Source: Mytilus galloprovincialis (Eukaryota > Mollusca > Bivalvia > Mytilida > Mytilidae). From it: 64,000 nucleotides of DNA. Numbering within the stretch: position 1 is the first letter of the stretch; every line of letters begins with the position of its first letter. The stretch is from positions 51,641,535-51,705,534 of the forward strand of contig NC_134843.1 in NCBI RefSeq assembly GCF_965363235.1, written 5' to 3'. Below are positions 21,731 through 33,729 of this stretch, in pieces. Position numbers and translations under genes: made by a program. Under the pieces are notes generated by a model. It made no database searches, was not told the origin of the DNA, and worked only from the letters and a program-made list of their open reading frames with translations.

Positions 21731-24700
21731 CTGCAATTCATTTGAAATAAAAAAATAAATACATTATAAATTGGGTAATTTATTGCTATTTAGATATGAG
21801 ACATAGTGCACAGGATATTTTTTTGATATAATAGAAAAAACACGATATGGGATATACATCCATTATACAAAAATCAGTATGGGCAGATCAAAAAAACACA
21901 AGCAACAGAGGAAGAGCGCTTTTTTTGCAACTTCTAGGAAGCATTACAAGTTGTGACATAACTGCATGTTTACAACGGCCTCTATCACCGGTTTTGGTGG
22001 AACTCTGGGCAAGAAAGATAGATACAACTGTGAATTGAAGAACAAATACATTGTTTATTTATTTTTAAACAAAGCAAATTTCAATACAAAGTAATCAATC
22101 TGATCAAACCTAACCTATTGAGTTAAGTACAAAGTATACGTATTTGCTTGTATACTTCGTATTATTTAAAACCACAAAGAATAAGATATGGGAAAGTAAT
22201 GCAACTTATATGTTCATATATATTTGTATGTGCAGGTACACATTAAGGGTTAAAGGGTCTTTGTTTGAAAAATAACTGAAATGCATAGCTGCAATTTGGA
22301 AGTTTTGCAACGCAAATAATACTATTTTTATAGGTTTTCTGACGGGGTCAATCAAACAGATCTGTGTTTGGTTGATTTTCATCATTATCCCCTCTCTTAA
22401 GCAAATAGTCGACTTTCATTTGTGCAATTTATGTTTAGGACATGCTAGCTAAATTACTGGATAAGCTTTGTGTTTTAATCATATTTTACTTTGGAAAGGT
22501 TAATGATATATAAATATATAGATACCTGCATATTGACATTTATCGCCGAGATAGCCATTAGCACATACACATGTGTTTCTGTTTGAAGCAATTTCACATC
22601 TTCCTCCATTCAAACACTTATCAATGGCGCAAATTTCTGCGGTTTAATAAATAATATTTTTATTATAAGATGAAATACAGACCAAGGTTATAAAAATAGA
22701 CACTTTAAACATATTATATACCACGTACATTTATGCATTAACGAGTGAGTAATGTTTATTTCAATAAATGATGACTGAAATCAACTCAAAGTACAAACCG
22801 ATGAAATCCTGCCGTTCTATCGTAATAACCGTTGATCTACTTCTTAGAACTTGTCACTATTCAAACTCATGGAAAGCATGATCTCAGCATCTGGTCAGCG
22901 TAATGTGCTTCTCAAAATGCTTACATGAAAAGTTTTTTGGTTTCAAATTAGATTTGCAATCTTTATATTTTTAACAATTCAAGGTCTATGTTTGTTTAAT
23001 TGATTATTTGTTTGCTAGTTTATTAAACTTACATGTTTTACAATCTTGCTACATGCAGTAAAATAGTAGACTCTAAATAGTATCTTAGATAATTTATTCT
23101 AACTAATTCAAACCTTACTTTTCTCACAGAACTGTCCATTCCAGAAATCCTGTTCACAGCACGTACAGAGATTTCTTCTGCACTGCAGTGTAACTTTACA
23201 TTCAAGTGATGAATTACAGAGAGCATTCTCATCTTTTTCTGAAATATAAGTACAAAAATAGCATATGCTTAATTATTGTCAATACAAGTAACGCACATTA
23301 TCAAGTTGAATATGGTTTTTATAATAAAAAAAAAAAACATTTTGTCTAGTTATATTTGTCTGTCTCTTGTTTTTGCATTTAATTATTCACATTATTATAT
23401 GTTCTCTGTTTTGTTTTAGGATAAGTCAAATTAAAAGATGTCAATTTAATTTACATTGATTGCTTTCGTTTTGGCACATTTTTATAGAGCAATCAAGATT
23501 TTTTGGGGGGTTTACGCACTGTAATCTCCGTTTTTGTTTTCCTGATGGTATTAAAGACAAGAGGAAATAAATCGTAATTGCTTGGGGTTTATTTAAGCTT
23601 TGTGTCGTTTTGAATTAAGAAAGAATTCCAAAGTACGATTTCCAATGTAGCGAAAAAAATGTTCTTACTTATTGAACACGTTGATCCTGTCCAGTAATCG
23701 GATGAGGCACACTGACATACATTCCTAGCACAGTATAAAGATGTACCACACTCTCCTTCTTTCATACAGGCATCTTTTACAGATTTTTCTGAAAAAGTTT
23801 TCCACAAGGGTAGTATATATCTTGATATAGGTTCATGATATTCAAAAGTTAAATATCAAGGAGCAACGGAATATCAAAGTATTTAGAATAGGTATAAAAC
23901 CTTTAATTAATAGCTCCGTTGCTTCCTATGTTAAACTCTGCAATTTCAAGCATTTGTGGCTACTTTGTCCTAAGTTCAGATAAAGGGACAGTTAGTTAAT
24001 GTAAAAACTGTACCTCTTCCTGTCATTTTGCTGAAAAAATCAACATACATTTAATTGCATATTAGAGCGTACTGGTTCCGGGAAGTTTGATGGTACAAAA
24101 ACAGGAACTTCGGATCTCAACAACAGACCAAATGTGCCCTCTTATTAAAATTCATATACTTCTTTATTATTCAAGTAATACTTTCAACAAGGGTTTTACA
24201 GTAATACCAAGTCCCCAAGCTTTCATTTGATACTAAAACTACACAAATATTCCCACTATTGACAAAGATACAGCTATGCGTAGGAACTATTTTGTTTAAA
24301 ATATGTACTATTCTTGTATGTTCTTTCCGACCGGGCCTGAATTAGTTGTTCTTTACCAATAGTTAATCTTTGATTGTAAAACAATAAGCAAATACACGAT
24401 TTAAAAAATGTCAAGTATTAACAATAACTGAAAATACTGTTCGTACATCGATGCAGATATGACTTGACACAATGTTGATGAATATTTGTTTTTCATTAAT
24501 AGTTTTATAATGTTTTCATTAAAAAAAAATTAATTTTCAAATTTCATTTTTTGTTCGTTATAATAATGGATTTTAATAAACGTATTTTGTTATGATTTCT
24601 CAATGACGTTTATTTTGTGGGCTTCCACAAAAGATTTAATCAAGTAAACAATGCAATGCAAACAAATTGTAATGACTATCTTACTTGAGGTACATTTTGA

Positions 24701-27700
24701 GTTGTCCCAGTACTCTGATGCTGGACACTGACATATAGAATCCCGACACTCCATATTATCTGCGCATTCGACTGAAGAACTACAAAAGTCTCCATCGTAT
24801 TTTTCTGCAATACAAAATTTGCTGTATTGTAAAACTACAAAGAACGTTATTTGATAATAAGATTACTTACGCTTTATTAGCATGATTAACCAACTCGGGC
24901 CATTAAAGACTTCCTCGACCATTATAACAGACCTTGGACATATAACAGGGTCATCATAAAAACACCCATTCATTAATACTATAGTATTGAACATATACTA
25001 TAATTTAAATGCATTTGATGACGAAAGACGGGTATTTCTTAACATACATGTATGAATACTTATTTTACTCCTAGTATGTGAATCATAGAATTATTTACTG
25101 CATATAACGATAATTCAATTTTAAAAAGCTAATGAAAAATAGGAGACACAACTGATACGTTGTGGTGTTAAGAAAGAATACTATAAAAAAAAGAAGATGT
25201 GGTAAGATTGCCAATGAGACAACTGTCCACAAGAGACCAAAATGACACAAACACTAACAACTATAGGTCACCGTACGGTCTTCAACAATGAGCAAAGCTC
25301 ATACCGCATAGTATGCTATAAAAGACCCCGATAAGACAATGTAAAACAATTCAATTCAAACGAGAAAACTAACGGCCTTATTTATATATAAAAAAAATGA
25401 ACGAAAAACAAATATGTAACACATAAACAAACGACAACCACTGAATTACAGGCTCCTGACTTGGATCAGGCACATACATAAATAATGTGGCGGGGTAAAA
25501 CATGTTAGCGGGATCCTAACCCTCCCCCTAACCTGGGACAGTGGTATAACAGTACAACATAATAACGACTATGTTTGTCAAAATAATTTCACGTACATTT
25601 CGTCTAACATCAGCAGAAAAAAAACTTATGAGAATATTTCTAGGCGTACAGTATATTACGACAAATTATAATCCTGGTACTATCTACACCACTGGGTCGA
25701 TGTCACTGCTGGTGGACGTTTCGTCCCCGAAGGCATCACCAGCCCAGTAGTCAACACTTCGGTGTTGACATGAATATCAATAGTGTGGTCAATTTTATAA
25801 ATTTCCTGTTTAAAAAACTTTGAATTTTTCGAAAAACTAAGGATTTTCTTACCCCAGGCATAGACTACCTTATCCGTATTTGGCACATTTTTTTGGAATT
25901 TTGGATCCTCAATGCTCTTCAACTTTTTACTTGTTTGGCTTTATAGATATTTTGATGTGAGCGTCACTGATGAGTCTTATGTAGACGAAACTAACGTCTG
26001 GCGTATTAAATTATATTCCTGGTACCTTTGATAACTATTCAAATATAAGAGAACTGTTTTCAATCGATTTGTAAAACAATAAGATTAGAAAAGTTCACTT
26101 GGGAGAAAAACAAAATATATCATTCTATGGTGTAGTATATAAATAACACACATTGCATACATGTTGTACTCCTTTCTCAGAAGATCGTTTTAAGACATTG
26201 GTCTATTGATAATCATATGTTCTGAGCCATTTAAATGTTCATTATATGAATTAAATAGCATAATATAAACAATACAATTTGTGTTCCGTCAGTTTTACTA
26301 ACGACAATCAAATATCATTATTTTGCCTTCGGTGAATCCAAATGAAATACATTTACTGGGTGATTGCATTTATGTCTTTAAAAGAGTAATTTAGAGGAAA
26401 TTTCTGTACAAGTATATTGCCTGGCAAAAATGATAAAAACTCACTAATAATACATATGCTACCACTCCAAAAAAAATCAATGGGACATCGACAAATGCCA
26501 TCCTCGCACAAAAGTTTTCCTCCACATTCGTTTGAATTTGTACACGTTTCATTAGATTTCTTTTCTGTAAAATAAAATGCATGGCTAGAATTGTTATGGT
26601 AATACTACGTAGTATGGTAAGTACTTTTTGTAAATAATGCAAACAATGTATTTTTAATTTTGATTTTACTGTTGTACCATAAAAAGTAAAATTCCAAACA
26701 GAAATCCCAAATCGAAAGGCTAAATCAAAAGTTCAAACATATAAGAAAATGCCTTTACCATATGACAGTTGTTATCAATTCGTTTGATGTGTTTGAGCTT
26801 TTGATTTTGCCCTTTGATTCGTGAAAACAAAATTGCTTATATACTTTATAGACAAAGTACAGAAGTAAACATGAAGGACAATAATACAAAAAAATATCAT
26901 AGCGCCATAAGACAATGACGGACCGTTTGTGAACATAGCCATGCTAACATTATATTGTCTCATTTTGTTTGTGGTGGATTTGTTTGTTGGTTTAGGTCTC
27001 TTGATATGGTCATATAGCTCCATAATTGATCAATCATTCATAAATTTCAGGCTTTTTAAATTTTTGCTTTGAAAAGTGCATGATACAAAGTTATATCAGT
27101 TAATCGCTTTAGACGCAACAATTCCTTTTACATTAATATAAAAAAGAAATAACCTGGGATATATTTTACTTCTGCTTTCTGTTGAAAATACAACATTTAA
27201 ACCTTTATTTTCTTCGGGTAAATATATACATCTTTCTTCCTGTTCTTATCATATAATAGTGTAATTCCATTGACCATATTTATATTCGATTTTCGTTGTG
27301 CCTATGGATATACTGGCATGCTTTATGTAACAGCATCATATACTACTAAACTGTAGAAATCAGTACACTGCGGTAAGAAAATTCCAATTTAACTACAACT
27401 CGTTTTATATTTTTGCCAGGAATCATGATTTTGGTATGTAACTATAGTACAAACTTACTAGATACACATGTATGTCCATTCCAGTAGTGCATCTGTGCAC
27501 ATTGACAGGTACCATATATACAAAACAAGGTTGTATCGCATTCTGTATTATGCTCACATAGAGATTTAAAAGTTTTCTCTAGAAAAAAAAACCAAAAGAA
27601 TGAACATATATTTCATGTGATGTAAGCAATATGATTAGATCCCAAAATGTAGTTGTTTTGTATTGGTTTTTAAATTATTATAATGTTTGTTAAATCTCCC

Positions 27701-29639
27701 CGTCAAATCTATGTAAACGTTTATCCTTTTGTAAATTTTCAGAAACAATTCCCAATTAGTTGTTTAAAAGTGATGTGGAAATATCATAAGTACTGTAGGA
27801 TTTTTAAAGATCTTATTTGCTATACATCTAAGTAAATAGTCCGGTCAAACTTAGTTTGAACCTCAAACTAATTGCAACATAAAATGTGTTAGTTCTAATC
27901 TAAAGCATTTAGGCCAAAACATACACAAAAAAGTCCAATAAAATCTAACTTGAGGAAAACTCAAAATCAGCATTTTTAATTTCTTATGGAAATTAACATT
28001 GGAAAGGGAGATAACTCCGCAAAATGAGTCTTTTTGTCAGTTTTTGGTTGATTTTCGTAAAATTCATGAAAGTATGATATTTTGATGAGTTATAAATGCG
28101 TACTTGACTATAATATATAATCTGCTGCAAAACCGAAGTGTTATGGTTATTTTGTTTTGCATATTTTTCATTAAAGAAATTGAAAATGTATGGCTTTGTG
28201 ACCCTTTTAAAAAAATAATGTAAAAATTTGAACTTGTTTTTATCGGTAAAGTATATTTGTTAAGCATCTAAATTGTTTCAATATACTTTAAACCACAAAA
28301 CGAAGAATAGATGTTTAATAACTTTTATCAAATTTGCGATTCTTTACTTTTACATGTTGAAAAATCTATTAAATGGTCAACTAATGAATTATGAATTCTA
28401 GGTTGTAGTTTGAAAAAAGATATGAAAACATCTGTATACCTAAAATATCAAAAATCCATACTTTCTGTTGAGTAGAAGCGGTAGAGTTAAAATTTAGCAT
28501 CAAGTTTTATTGATATTTCTGCCTTTTTTCTCCAATTTCAATACAAATCTCCATAGTCATATAGTAATCTTAAAATCTTTTTATTTTTCATTTTCCTAAA
28601 GTTGAATTTTGTTAGACTTTTGTCTGTGTATATTTGGTGTATAACGCTAAAAAGTAAAACTTAAAAATCTTTTGCTGCAATTACTTCAAGGTGGGTGTCG
28701 TGATAAATTGACTGGACTAAACGGGTTAGAACTTAGCAAAGAAGTTAATCAGTGAAACTAACAACGAAGATCATTATTTGTTGTTTGTATGACAATTTAT
28801 ATATTTTGATTGAAAATTTTTTTTTATAAATTCACACAAAACAGATAAAAACAGGTCAGTGATTCTTCTATATAAACGTTATCTCATTACCTCCAATGCA
28901 GTTGGTGCCATTCCAGATGTGGTTTTCGCAACACTGGCATTTTCCATTGTTACAAACTAGCTTTCCTCGACATTGATGTGTAGTCTTGCACGAAGAATTG
29001 ATATCAAGTCCTTGGTAAACAAATAAAAAAAGGTGTTAAAGATAACGTGAACGAAAACGTTCTGCATCATGTCATTATTCAAATGAAATTTCATCGCAAA
29101 ATACCTTGAACAAAATGCGGGATTTCCCGATGATGACAAATTATTTTTTGACTAAAACACTAGCTGCAAACAATTAAAGCCTTTTAACAAGTGTGTTGCT
29201 GCTTCCGAATTCTAGCCGTGCCGTAAGGAATTCATACTTTATACATCTCAATTGGTTAACATACACTTTTGCCGTTACATAAGGACAATAGAAGTATACC
29301 GCTGTTCAAAAGTCATATATCGATTGTTAAAAAAAAACCAAAACAAACAAAACAAATCTGGGTTACCAACCAAAATTCAGAGAAACACATTAAAATATAC
29401 ATTCATGCTTGAATCGACTTTTGCATAGAAGATTTTTTGAAACTTTTACGCATACAACTTGAATTTATCAATTTTGAAGTAAACTTTCTATTGTTTATTA
29501 TTACTAGTATGTCCGTCTTACCTGAAGATATCCCAGAATCTAAGTCAGTACTATTTGCCGTAGAACTAATTGTTAGCGTATTTCCATATGCTGTCACCCA
29601 GACCAACAAACATAACAGCATATTACACGATGGTAACAT
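20526..29639 (-). CDS. Secreted multi-EGF, IgGFc-binding-domain protein, complete nine-exon gene
   Basis: Exons (5' to 3'): 29639..29522, 29010..28891, 27578..27459, 26564..26445, 24804..24685, 23788..23669, 23238..23119, 22636..22526, 21730..20526. Every intron has GT..AG ends and every junction is phase 1, so the 2154-nt CDS (717 residues) reads without a break. Residues 1-20 form a signal peptide (MLPSCNMLLCLLVWV). Residues 40-279 are six 40-residue six-Cys modules, 280-316 a canonical EGF domain, and 317-717 an IgGFc-binding N-terminal-type domain (VVVSGNK, EMVLPTNQLDN, GLWIYG, YGYSAGM near the end). The ATG at 29639 is the first in frame before the hydrophobic leader. The protein is predicted to be extracellular. 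The domain is known from mucin-associated FCGBP and from many invertebrate secreted proteins; a role in mucus or innate recognition is inference. Retrozyme and repeat A copies sit in the 24804/26445 intron. The gene model is from sequence alone. Confidence 0.9.
22526..22636 (-). CDS. EGF-domain exon of the IgGFc-binding-like gene
   Basis: 111 bp, phase 1 on both sides. It codes a textbook EGF module: CAIDKC, LNGGRC, then NRNTCVCANGYLGDKC (six cysteines, the CxC and the G-Y/F-x-G-x-x-C turn). It differs from the six preceding modules, which have a shorter, atypical spacing. Confidence 0.88.
23119..29010 (-). CDS. Six duplicated 120-bp exons, each a six-cysteine EGF/EB-like module
   Basis: Exons 29010..28891, 27578..27459, 26564..26445, 24804..24685, 23788..23669 and 23238..23119. 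All are exactly 120 bp and symmetric phase 1, so each can be added or lost without breaking the frame. The shared spacing is C-x5-C-x5-C-x4-C-x-C-x10-C, with an aromatic pair, usually YW or FW, before the last Cys (for example CQCASSDYWTGSTC). The first and the last module carry one extra Cys right after the C-x-C pair (CQCCENHIW and CTCCEQDFW). This is exon-by-exon duplication of one module. Confidence 0.88.
25186..25562 (+). repeat. Dispersed repeat A, most complete copy
   Basis: Runs from AAGAAGATGTGGTAAGATTG to CCTCCCCCTAACCTGGGACA, inside an intron of the IgGFc-binding-like gene. It contains AAAACTAACGGCCTTATTTA and GGCTCCTGACTTGGATCAGG. It is shared, in reverse, with 41600..41946 and 57690..58062. 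No protein is coded. Confidence 0.7.
25663..26040 (+). repeat. Retrozyme family 1, one complete unit, in an intron
   Basis: It starts with AATTATAATCCTGGTAC and ends with the same kind of block (ATTCCTGGTACCTTTGATAA), i.e. just over one unit with a short terminal redundancy, as left by insertion of a copy from a circular or concatemeric RNA. It lies antisense to the host gene. Confidence 0.8.
25959..26006 (+). ncRNA. Hammerhead ribozyme with altered stem III
   Basis: GCGUCA, CUGAUGA, GUCU-loop-AGAC, GAA, then ACUAACGU instead of ACGCGCGU, C, UGGCGU. Core and stems I and II are intact. Stem III keeps only two pairs with a four-base loop, so activity is uncertain. Confidence 0.75.
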
Positions 29640-30394
29640 TATGACTATCCGGTGGTAATGCCAGTTAATAAACGAGTCAAGACACTGCACCAAAAAGAAC
29701 CTTAAGTCTTATGATATCTAAACAACACTTGTTATAAGCACGTTTACACTTTTCAATAATGAGGCACATACAGGGCCTTATTCATTCGCCACTAAAATTG
29801 TGCTGAAAATAAGATGTTTGTTTGTTAAATGTTAAAATAAAATTATAAGTTTAATAGATTATATGCGAATATCTACAGAAAGGAAGCTTTTGTTTTTTTA
29901 CTTAATGCGCCAACCTATAAAACAAATATCCTATCACGGACTATATTGTACCTGTACAAGTGTCTCGTGATTTACAATAACACTTGGAAGAAGAGAGTAT
30001 ACAAGGACAAGCGAAGAGTGTCTTATTCAACGTTCCATAAAGCATTGACAATCATATACTTTTGTTTTAAAAAAAAAGATGCTTAACTATTATGTTAATT
30101 TTGTATTATGCATTTTTAAGTAAATGAATCTTCAGAGTAGAACATTACAAAGAATTTTATTTCAATTTCATTGTTGCTGTTTTTCCATTTTCTTTTCTGT
30201 GTTATACCCAATAATTCACAATAAAGTTTTAAGATATTGCTGACCTTCTACTCACTCACTTAGTAAAGTATTTATAGACAGTAGCATACCTGCTATTAAA
30301 AGATCTTGAATAAAATTCGTCCAGAATTATGTTTTAAGTCATTGGATACGCACATCTTTCTAGTAGTGGGATTGGCAGGATATTTTTGTTTGTC
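29640..30394. other. 5' flank of the IgGFc-binding-like gene
   Basis: This is upstream sequence of the gene at 29639. I see no clear TATA box or CpG island. Whether an untranslated first exon exists cannot be told. Confidence 0.35.
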
Positions 30395-30690
30395 TTTCAT
30401 TAATCAGTGCATCGGTACTGACATGTTTTATAAGAAGCCTCTCTAAAATTGTCCGTTTATAAATTTGAAACTATAAATAAAACTAAGGTTTCAACTCCAT
30501 CAGTCTAAGTTGACATCAGATGGATATAGTTTTTTCAGTACATTTTATCGTCATATAGTTCTTAAATTGTTTCGGTACATTCTCGGCTTTCACATATTCG
30601 GCTGTGATCGTTCCTGATGAAGGTAGATCCAGAAAAGCGCTTCGGAAACATAAAACTATTTAACGTGTTGTTTTCATTTTGTTTTCAAAA
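30395..30690 (+). repeat. Retrozyme-like family 2, single unit
   Basis: Shares GTGCATCGGTACTGACATG, AAAATTGTCCGTTTATAAAT and TTTAACGTGTTGTTTTCATT with 17480..17965. It carries the best-preserved family 2 ribozyme. Confidence 0.65.
30608..30649 (+). ncRNA. Hammerhead-like motif, family 2, intact CUGAUGA
   Basis: CUGAUGA at 30614..30620, AGG-loop-CCA as a weak stem II, GAA at 30632..30634, perfect palindrome AAGCGCUU at 30635..30642 as stem III, C at 30643, then GGA. Only three stem I pairs (C-G, U-G, U-A) remain next to the core. Core and stem III are canonical; the A-A opposition at the base of stem II is not. Confidence 0.6.
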
Positions 30691-30925
30691 GTAAAATAAC
30701 AAAAATACCGAACTCAAAGGAATATCGAAACCAAAAGTCCTTTAACAAGTGACAAAATCAAATGCTCAACGCACCCAAACGTATGAAAACCAACTGTCAT
30801 CTCCGGATTTGTTACAGGCATTTCCTTATGTCAAAAATGATCAATTACATCTCTCACTTGTATGACAGTCGAATATCATTTCCATTATGTCGAACATTGA
30901 ATGTACAGAAACTTGGCTATTACAA
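30691..30925 (+). repeat. Dispersed repeat C
   Basis: ATAACAAAAATACCGAACTC, TCCTTTAACAAGTG, ATTTCCTTATGTCAAAAATG and GTATGACAGTCG also occur, in the same order, at 31957..32425. A non-coding high-copy mussel-type repeat. Confidence 0.6.
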
Positions 30926-31555
30926 ATGTTAAATTGATAAAGGAAGCTCTATTCAAAGTGTATGCATTCCACCTCAAATTATATTTATTAGTACAATATT
31001 CAATTTATAACTATTACCAATTAAATATTACCGAATACGCAATTTTGATCATTTCAGTTTCATGAACTTTTTATTTTGTTAAGCCACATTATAATTTAGA
31101 GAAACTATTCGAGTAACTCTTTTTTTAAATGTATCTATTTCTATTAAAACGTAACAAACTCATTATGCTGTACAAAATACAACATTTGAAATTTCAAGGA
31201 GATGATACATGTATCTAATATTTATCAAAAACAAATGTTTAAGTGAGATATATAATTATGTGTCTTTTGTTGTCTATATTAAGAAAGGTAAATATGTTCA
31301 ATGATACAACCGATTTAACTGAATTAACACAGTTATTAGTTTGTAGATGCACAGAGGCGGAATGACACGCAATGGCTATAGCGATATAGCCTTTTTGTGT
31401 TAATGTGGCGTAAAGCAACCAACAATCAAAGTTAAAATGATGCTACACGATAAAATTACGATTCGCAAATAAAGGCTGTGTTACTACGATCCCAAATATT
31501 CGTCGATAGCAACATTGCAAGTATATATAAAAACTACTGGTCAACAGCACCGTAT
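30926..31555. other. Intergenic, nothing recognised
   Basis: AT-rich sequence with no supported exon. Confidence 0.4.
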
Positions 31556-31559
31556 AGAA

Positions 31560-33355
31560 AAAGAGAAGCGAAAGATACCTGAGGGACATACAAACTCATA
31601 AGTCGAAAATAAACTGACAAAGCCATGGCTAAAAAAGAAAAAGACCAACAAACAATCAATAGTACATGTACACAGAACACAACACAGGAAATCAAAAACT
31701 GGACAACACGAACCCCACCAAAAATTGGGTGATCTTATGTGCTTTGAAAGGGTAAGTAGATCCTGCTCCACATGCACCTGTCTTCTTGTTCATGTTAGTA
31801 AAATAGTGGTAATAAGTCTAATTCAGAAGGGTAACACTCGGGAAAAGGAGACGGGATTGTAGTAACGACAATAGGAACAGACTCGCTATCATCTATGAAA
31901 CAAATATTCCATAACAGTCATCAAACTCGTTATGGCGTTCGTAAAACTTACGAAAAAAGTTAAATAACAAAAATACCGAACTCCGAGGAAAATTCAAAAC
32001 GGAGAGTCCATACTCAAATAGCAAAATTAAAGGCTCAAAACACATCAAAAGAATGAAAAACAACAGTCATATTCCTGATTTGGTACATACATTTTATTTT
32101 GTGGAATCAACCAGGTTTTATAGCTAGCTAAAACCTTCCACGTGTATGACAGTCGCATACAATTCCATTATATTGACAACAATGTGTGAACAGAACAAAA
32201 AGACATAGTAGGTAAAAATGCAAAAATAGGAGAACAGCAGTCAAATTTGTGTTTTAATATTAATCACTATAAAACAAACAATATATCAACAAAGAAAACC
32301 AAAACGGCATATAGAAAAAGCACATCTAATTAGCAAAAACGAAAGACAAGAATACAAAAATTAACGATAGCACAATAACACAATGCCGGGATATATAAGT
32401 ACCGAGCCACGTCATAAAGGAAATCGTGATAGGAAATACAAGCTCTGGGATATCGTATCAACTAGGAGATTATATACTCGGTATGAAGACGCTGCTGGAA
32501 TTTTGCTACATAAAAATAGAAAGTTCACAATTGGGAAGTTGAACTCATCTCTTTTGTCGTAAAGTTTTGGTTTCAACCGACACTCATTGTCAATTACTAG
32601 ATGTAATTCAAGATATGAGGCAGACTTAACTGTATCTGTTGTATCCTGTATCTCAAGTTCGATGGGATAGATGCGTTCAACATAGTCACCAAATCAAATT
32701 TGAATTATCTATATCGCGGAAAGTAAAGTTAAAGCATACTGCTAATTTCTTTTCGTTCTCCCTAAAAAAAATCCTGTATATGGTCAACTAATATGAATAA
32801 AAGAACAAGTCGGCAAGTAGATTGGAACAGTTTGTGCCCATGGGAATATCGACTGTTTGTTGAAACATACGTCATGCAAATTAAAGTAGCAAATATGTTG
32901 TCAATCAAGAAATCAATCATCTTAATAATATCAGTTTCGGAGTGATCATTTACAGAGTAGGATTGATCCCTCCCTAGGACAAGATACTTGTATCTACGTT
33001 GGCCATTCCTTTTACGAAACAAAGCAGGACCAACTCTTTCAATGTTTCTTTCAGTTTGAAATCGGGAATACTTGTGTAAAGTGTAGAAAGGTCAAATATG
33101 TTAATACTATTGCAAGATGAAAGAGTCTTAGATTGTATGTACTCGAAAAGATCTTTGGATTTTTTTAGTATCCACACTTGATTTCCGCCACCTCTAGAAT
33201 AGGTAGTTTAACAATAACTTTCAAGCCCGGCTTTGATTGCTGATCAAATTGAAGTTGGTAATTTAGAAAGAGGTTTCGTGGAGAACTTGGAATCCCTAGC
33301 AATATACTGTTGCTTGTAAGGACAAGATATTCCATTAAGGCAACTACTATGCAAA
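31560..33355 (-). pseudogene. Degenerate Penelope-like element, interrupted by repeat C
   Basis: Minus-strand remnants follow the intact PLE in order: WILKKSKDLFEYIQS and FDLSTLYTSIPDFKLKE near 33177..32974, GQRRYKYLVLGRDQSY and DIIKMIDFLIDNIF near 33022..32860, the YIDD region near 32730 in broken frame, the end of the ORF at 32510..32430 and 31945..31900, then the tail to 31560. Repeat C sits inside at 31957..32425. The 5' end is truncated near 33355. There are many frameshifts, so this is an old copy. Confidence 0.8.
31957..32425 (+). repeat. Dispersed repeat C nested in the degenerate PLE
   Basis: Begins AAATAACAAAAATACCGAAC and includes the GTATGACAGTCGCATACAAT block seen at 30880. It separates two parts of the PLE that are adjacent in the intact copy, which proves the order of insertion. 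Confidence 0.65.
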
Positions 33356-33545
33356 CTATTTCAAAGTTGCTTTTATTCATCTATTCTTTTTCAATATTAC
33401 CTCAGCTGGACTTAACCATCTTTAAATGTCTTTTGGCCTAGCGTCCTTATACTTGATGATAAAACAAGGAAATAAGGATTAAGTGTCAAAATTCACAGTT
33501 TATGATTATTGTTCATGTATGATTCAATAATGCATTTTTCTACAG

Positions 33546-33728
33546 TACAAGGAGATTCCGTCTATAAAACATTGAACATTGAATATGATTTTCCAGCGAA
33601 ACATCCTGATTATTTTACAAGTGTACCCATGTGCAAAATTGAAAAAAAAACAGACTTCAACTACCGATTTAAAATTGTAACTAAGCACGATAGTTTCAAT
33701 GTTTACGCATTAGTTACCAGAAATCGAG
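33546..33728 (+). CDS. Isolated internal exon candidate, possible H-type-lectin-like beta domain
   Basis: A 183-bp open exon with a strong acceptor (TTTTTCTACAG) and donor (CGAG then GTAACT), phase 1 at both ends, so it could be skipped or shuffled. It codes about 61 residues with alternating hydrophobic strands: IEYDFPAKHPDYF, VPMCKIEK, NYRFKIVTKHDSFNVYALVT. The pattern of a P-x-F segment, then N-x-R and a late F-x-V strand recalls H-type lectin domains, but this is a resemblance by eye. No partner exon is seen nearby. It could be a relic exon or part of a gene with long introns. Confidence 0.35.
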
Positions 33729-33729
33729 G

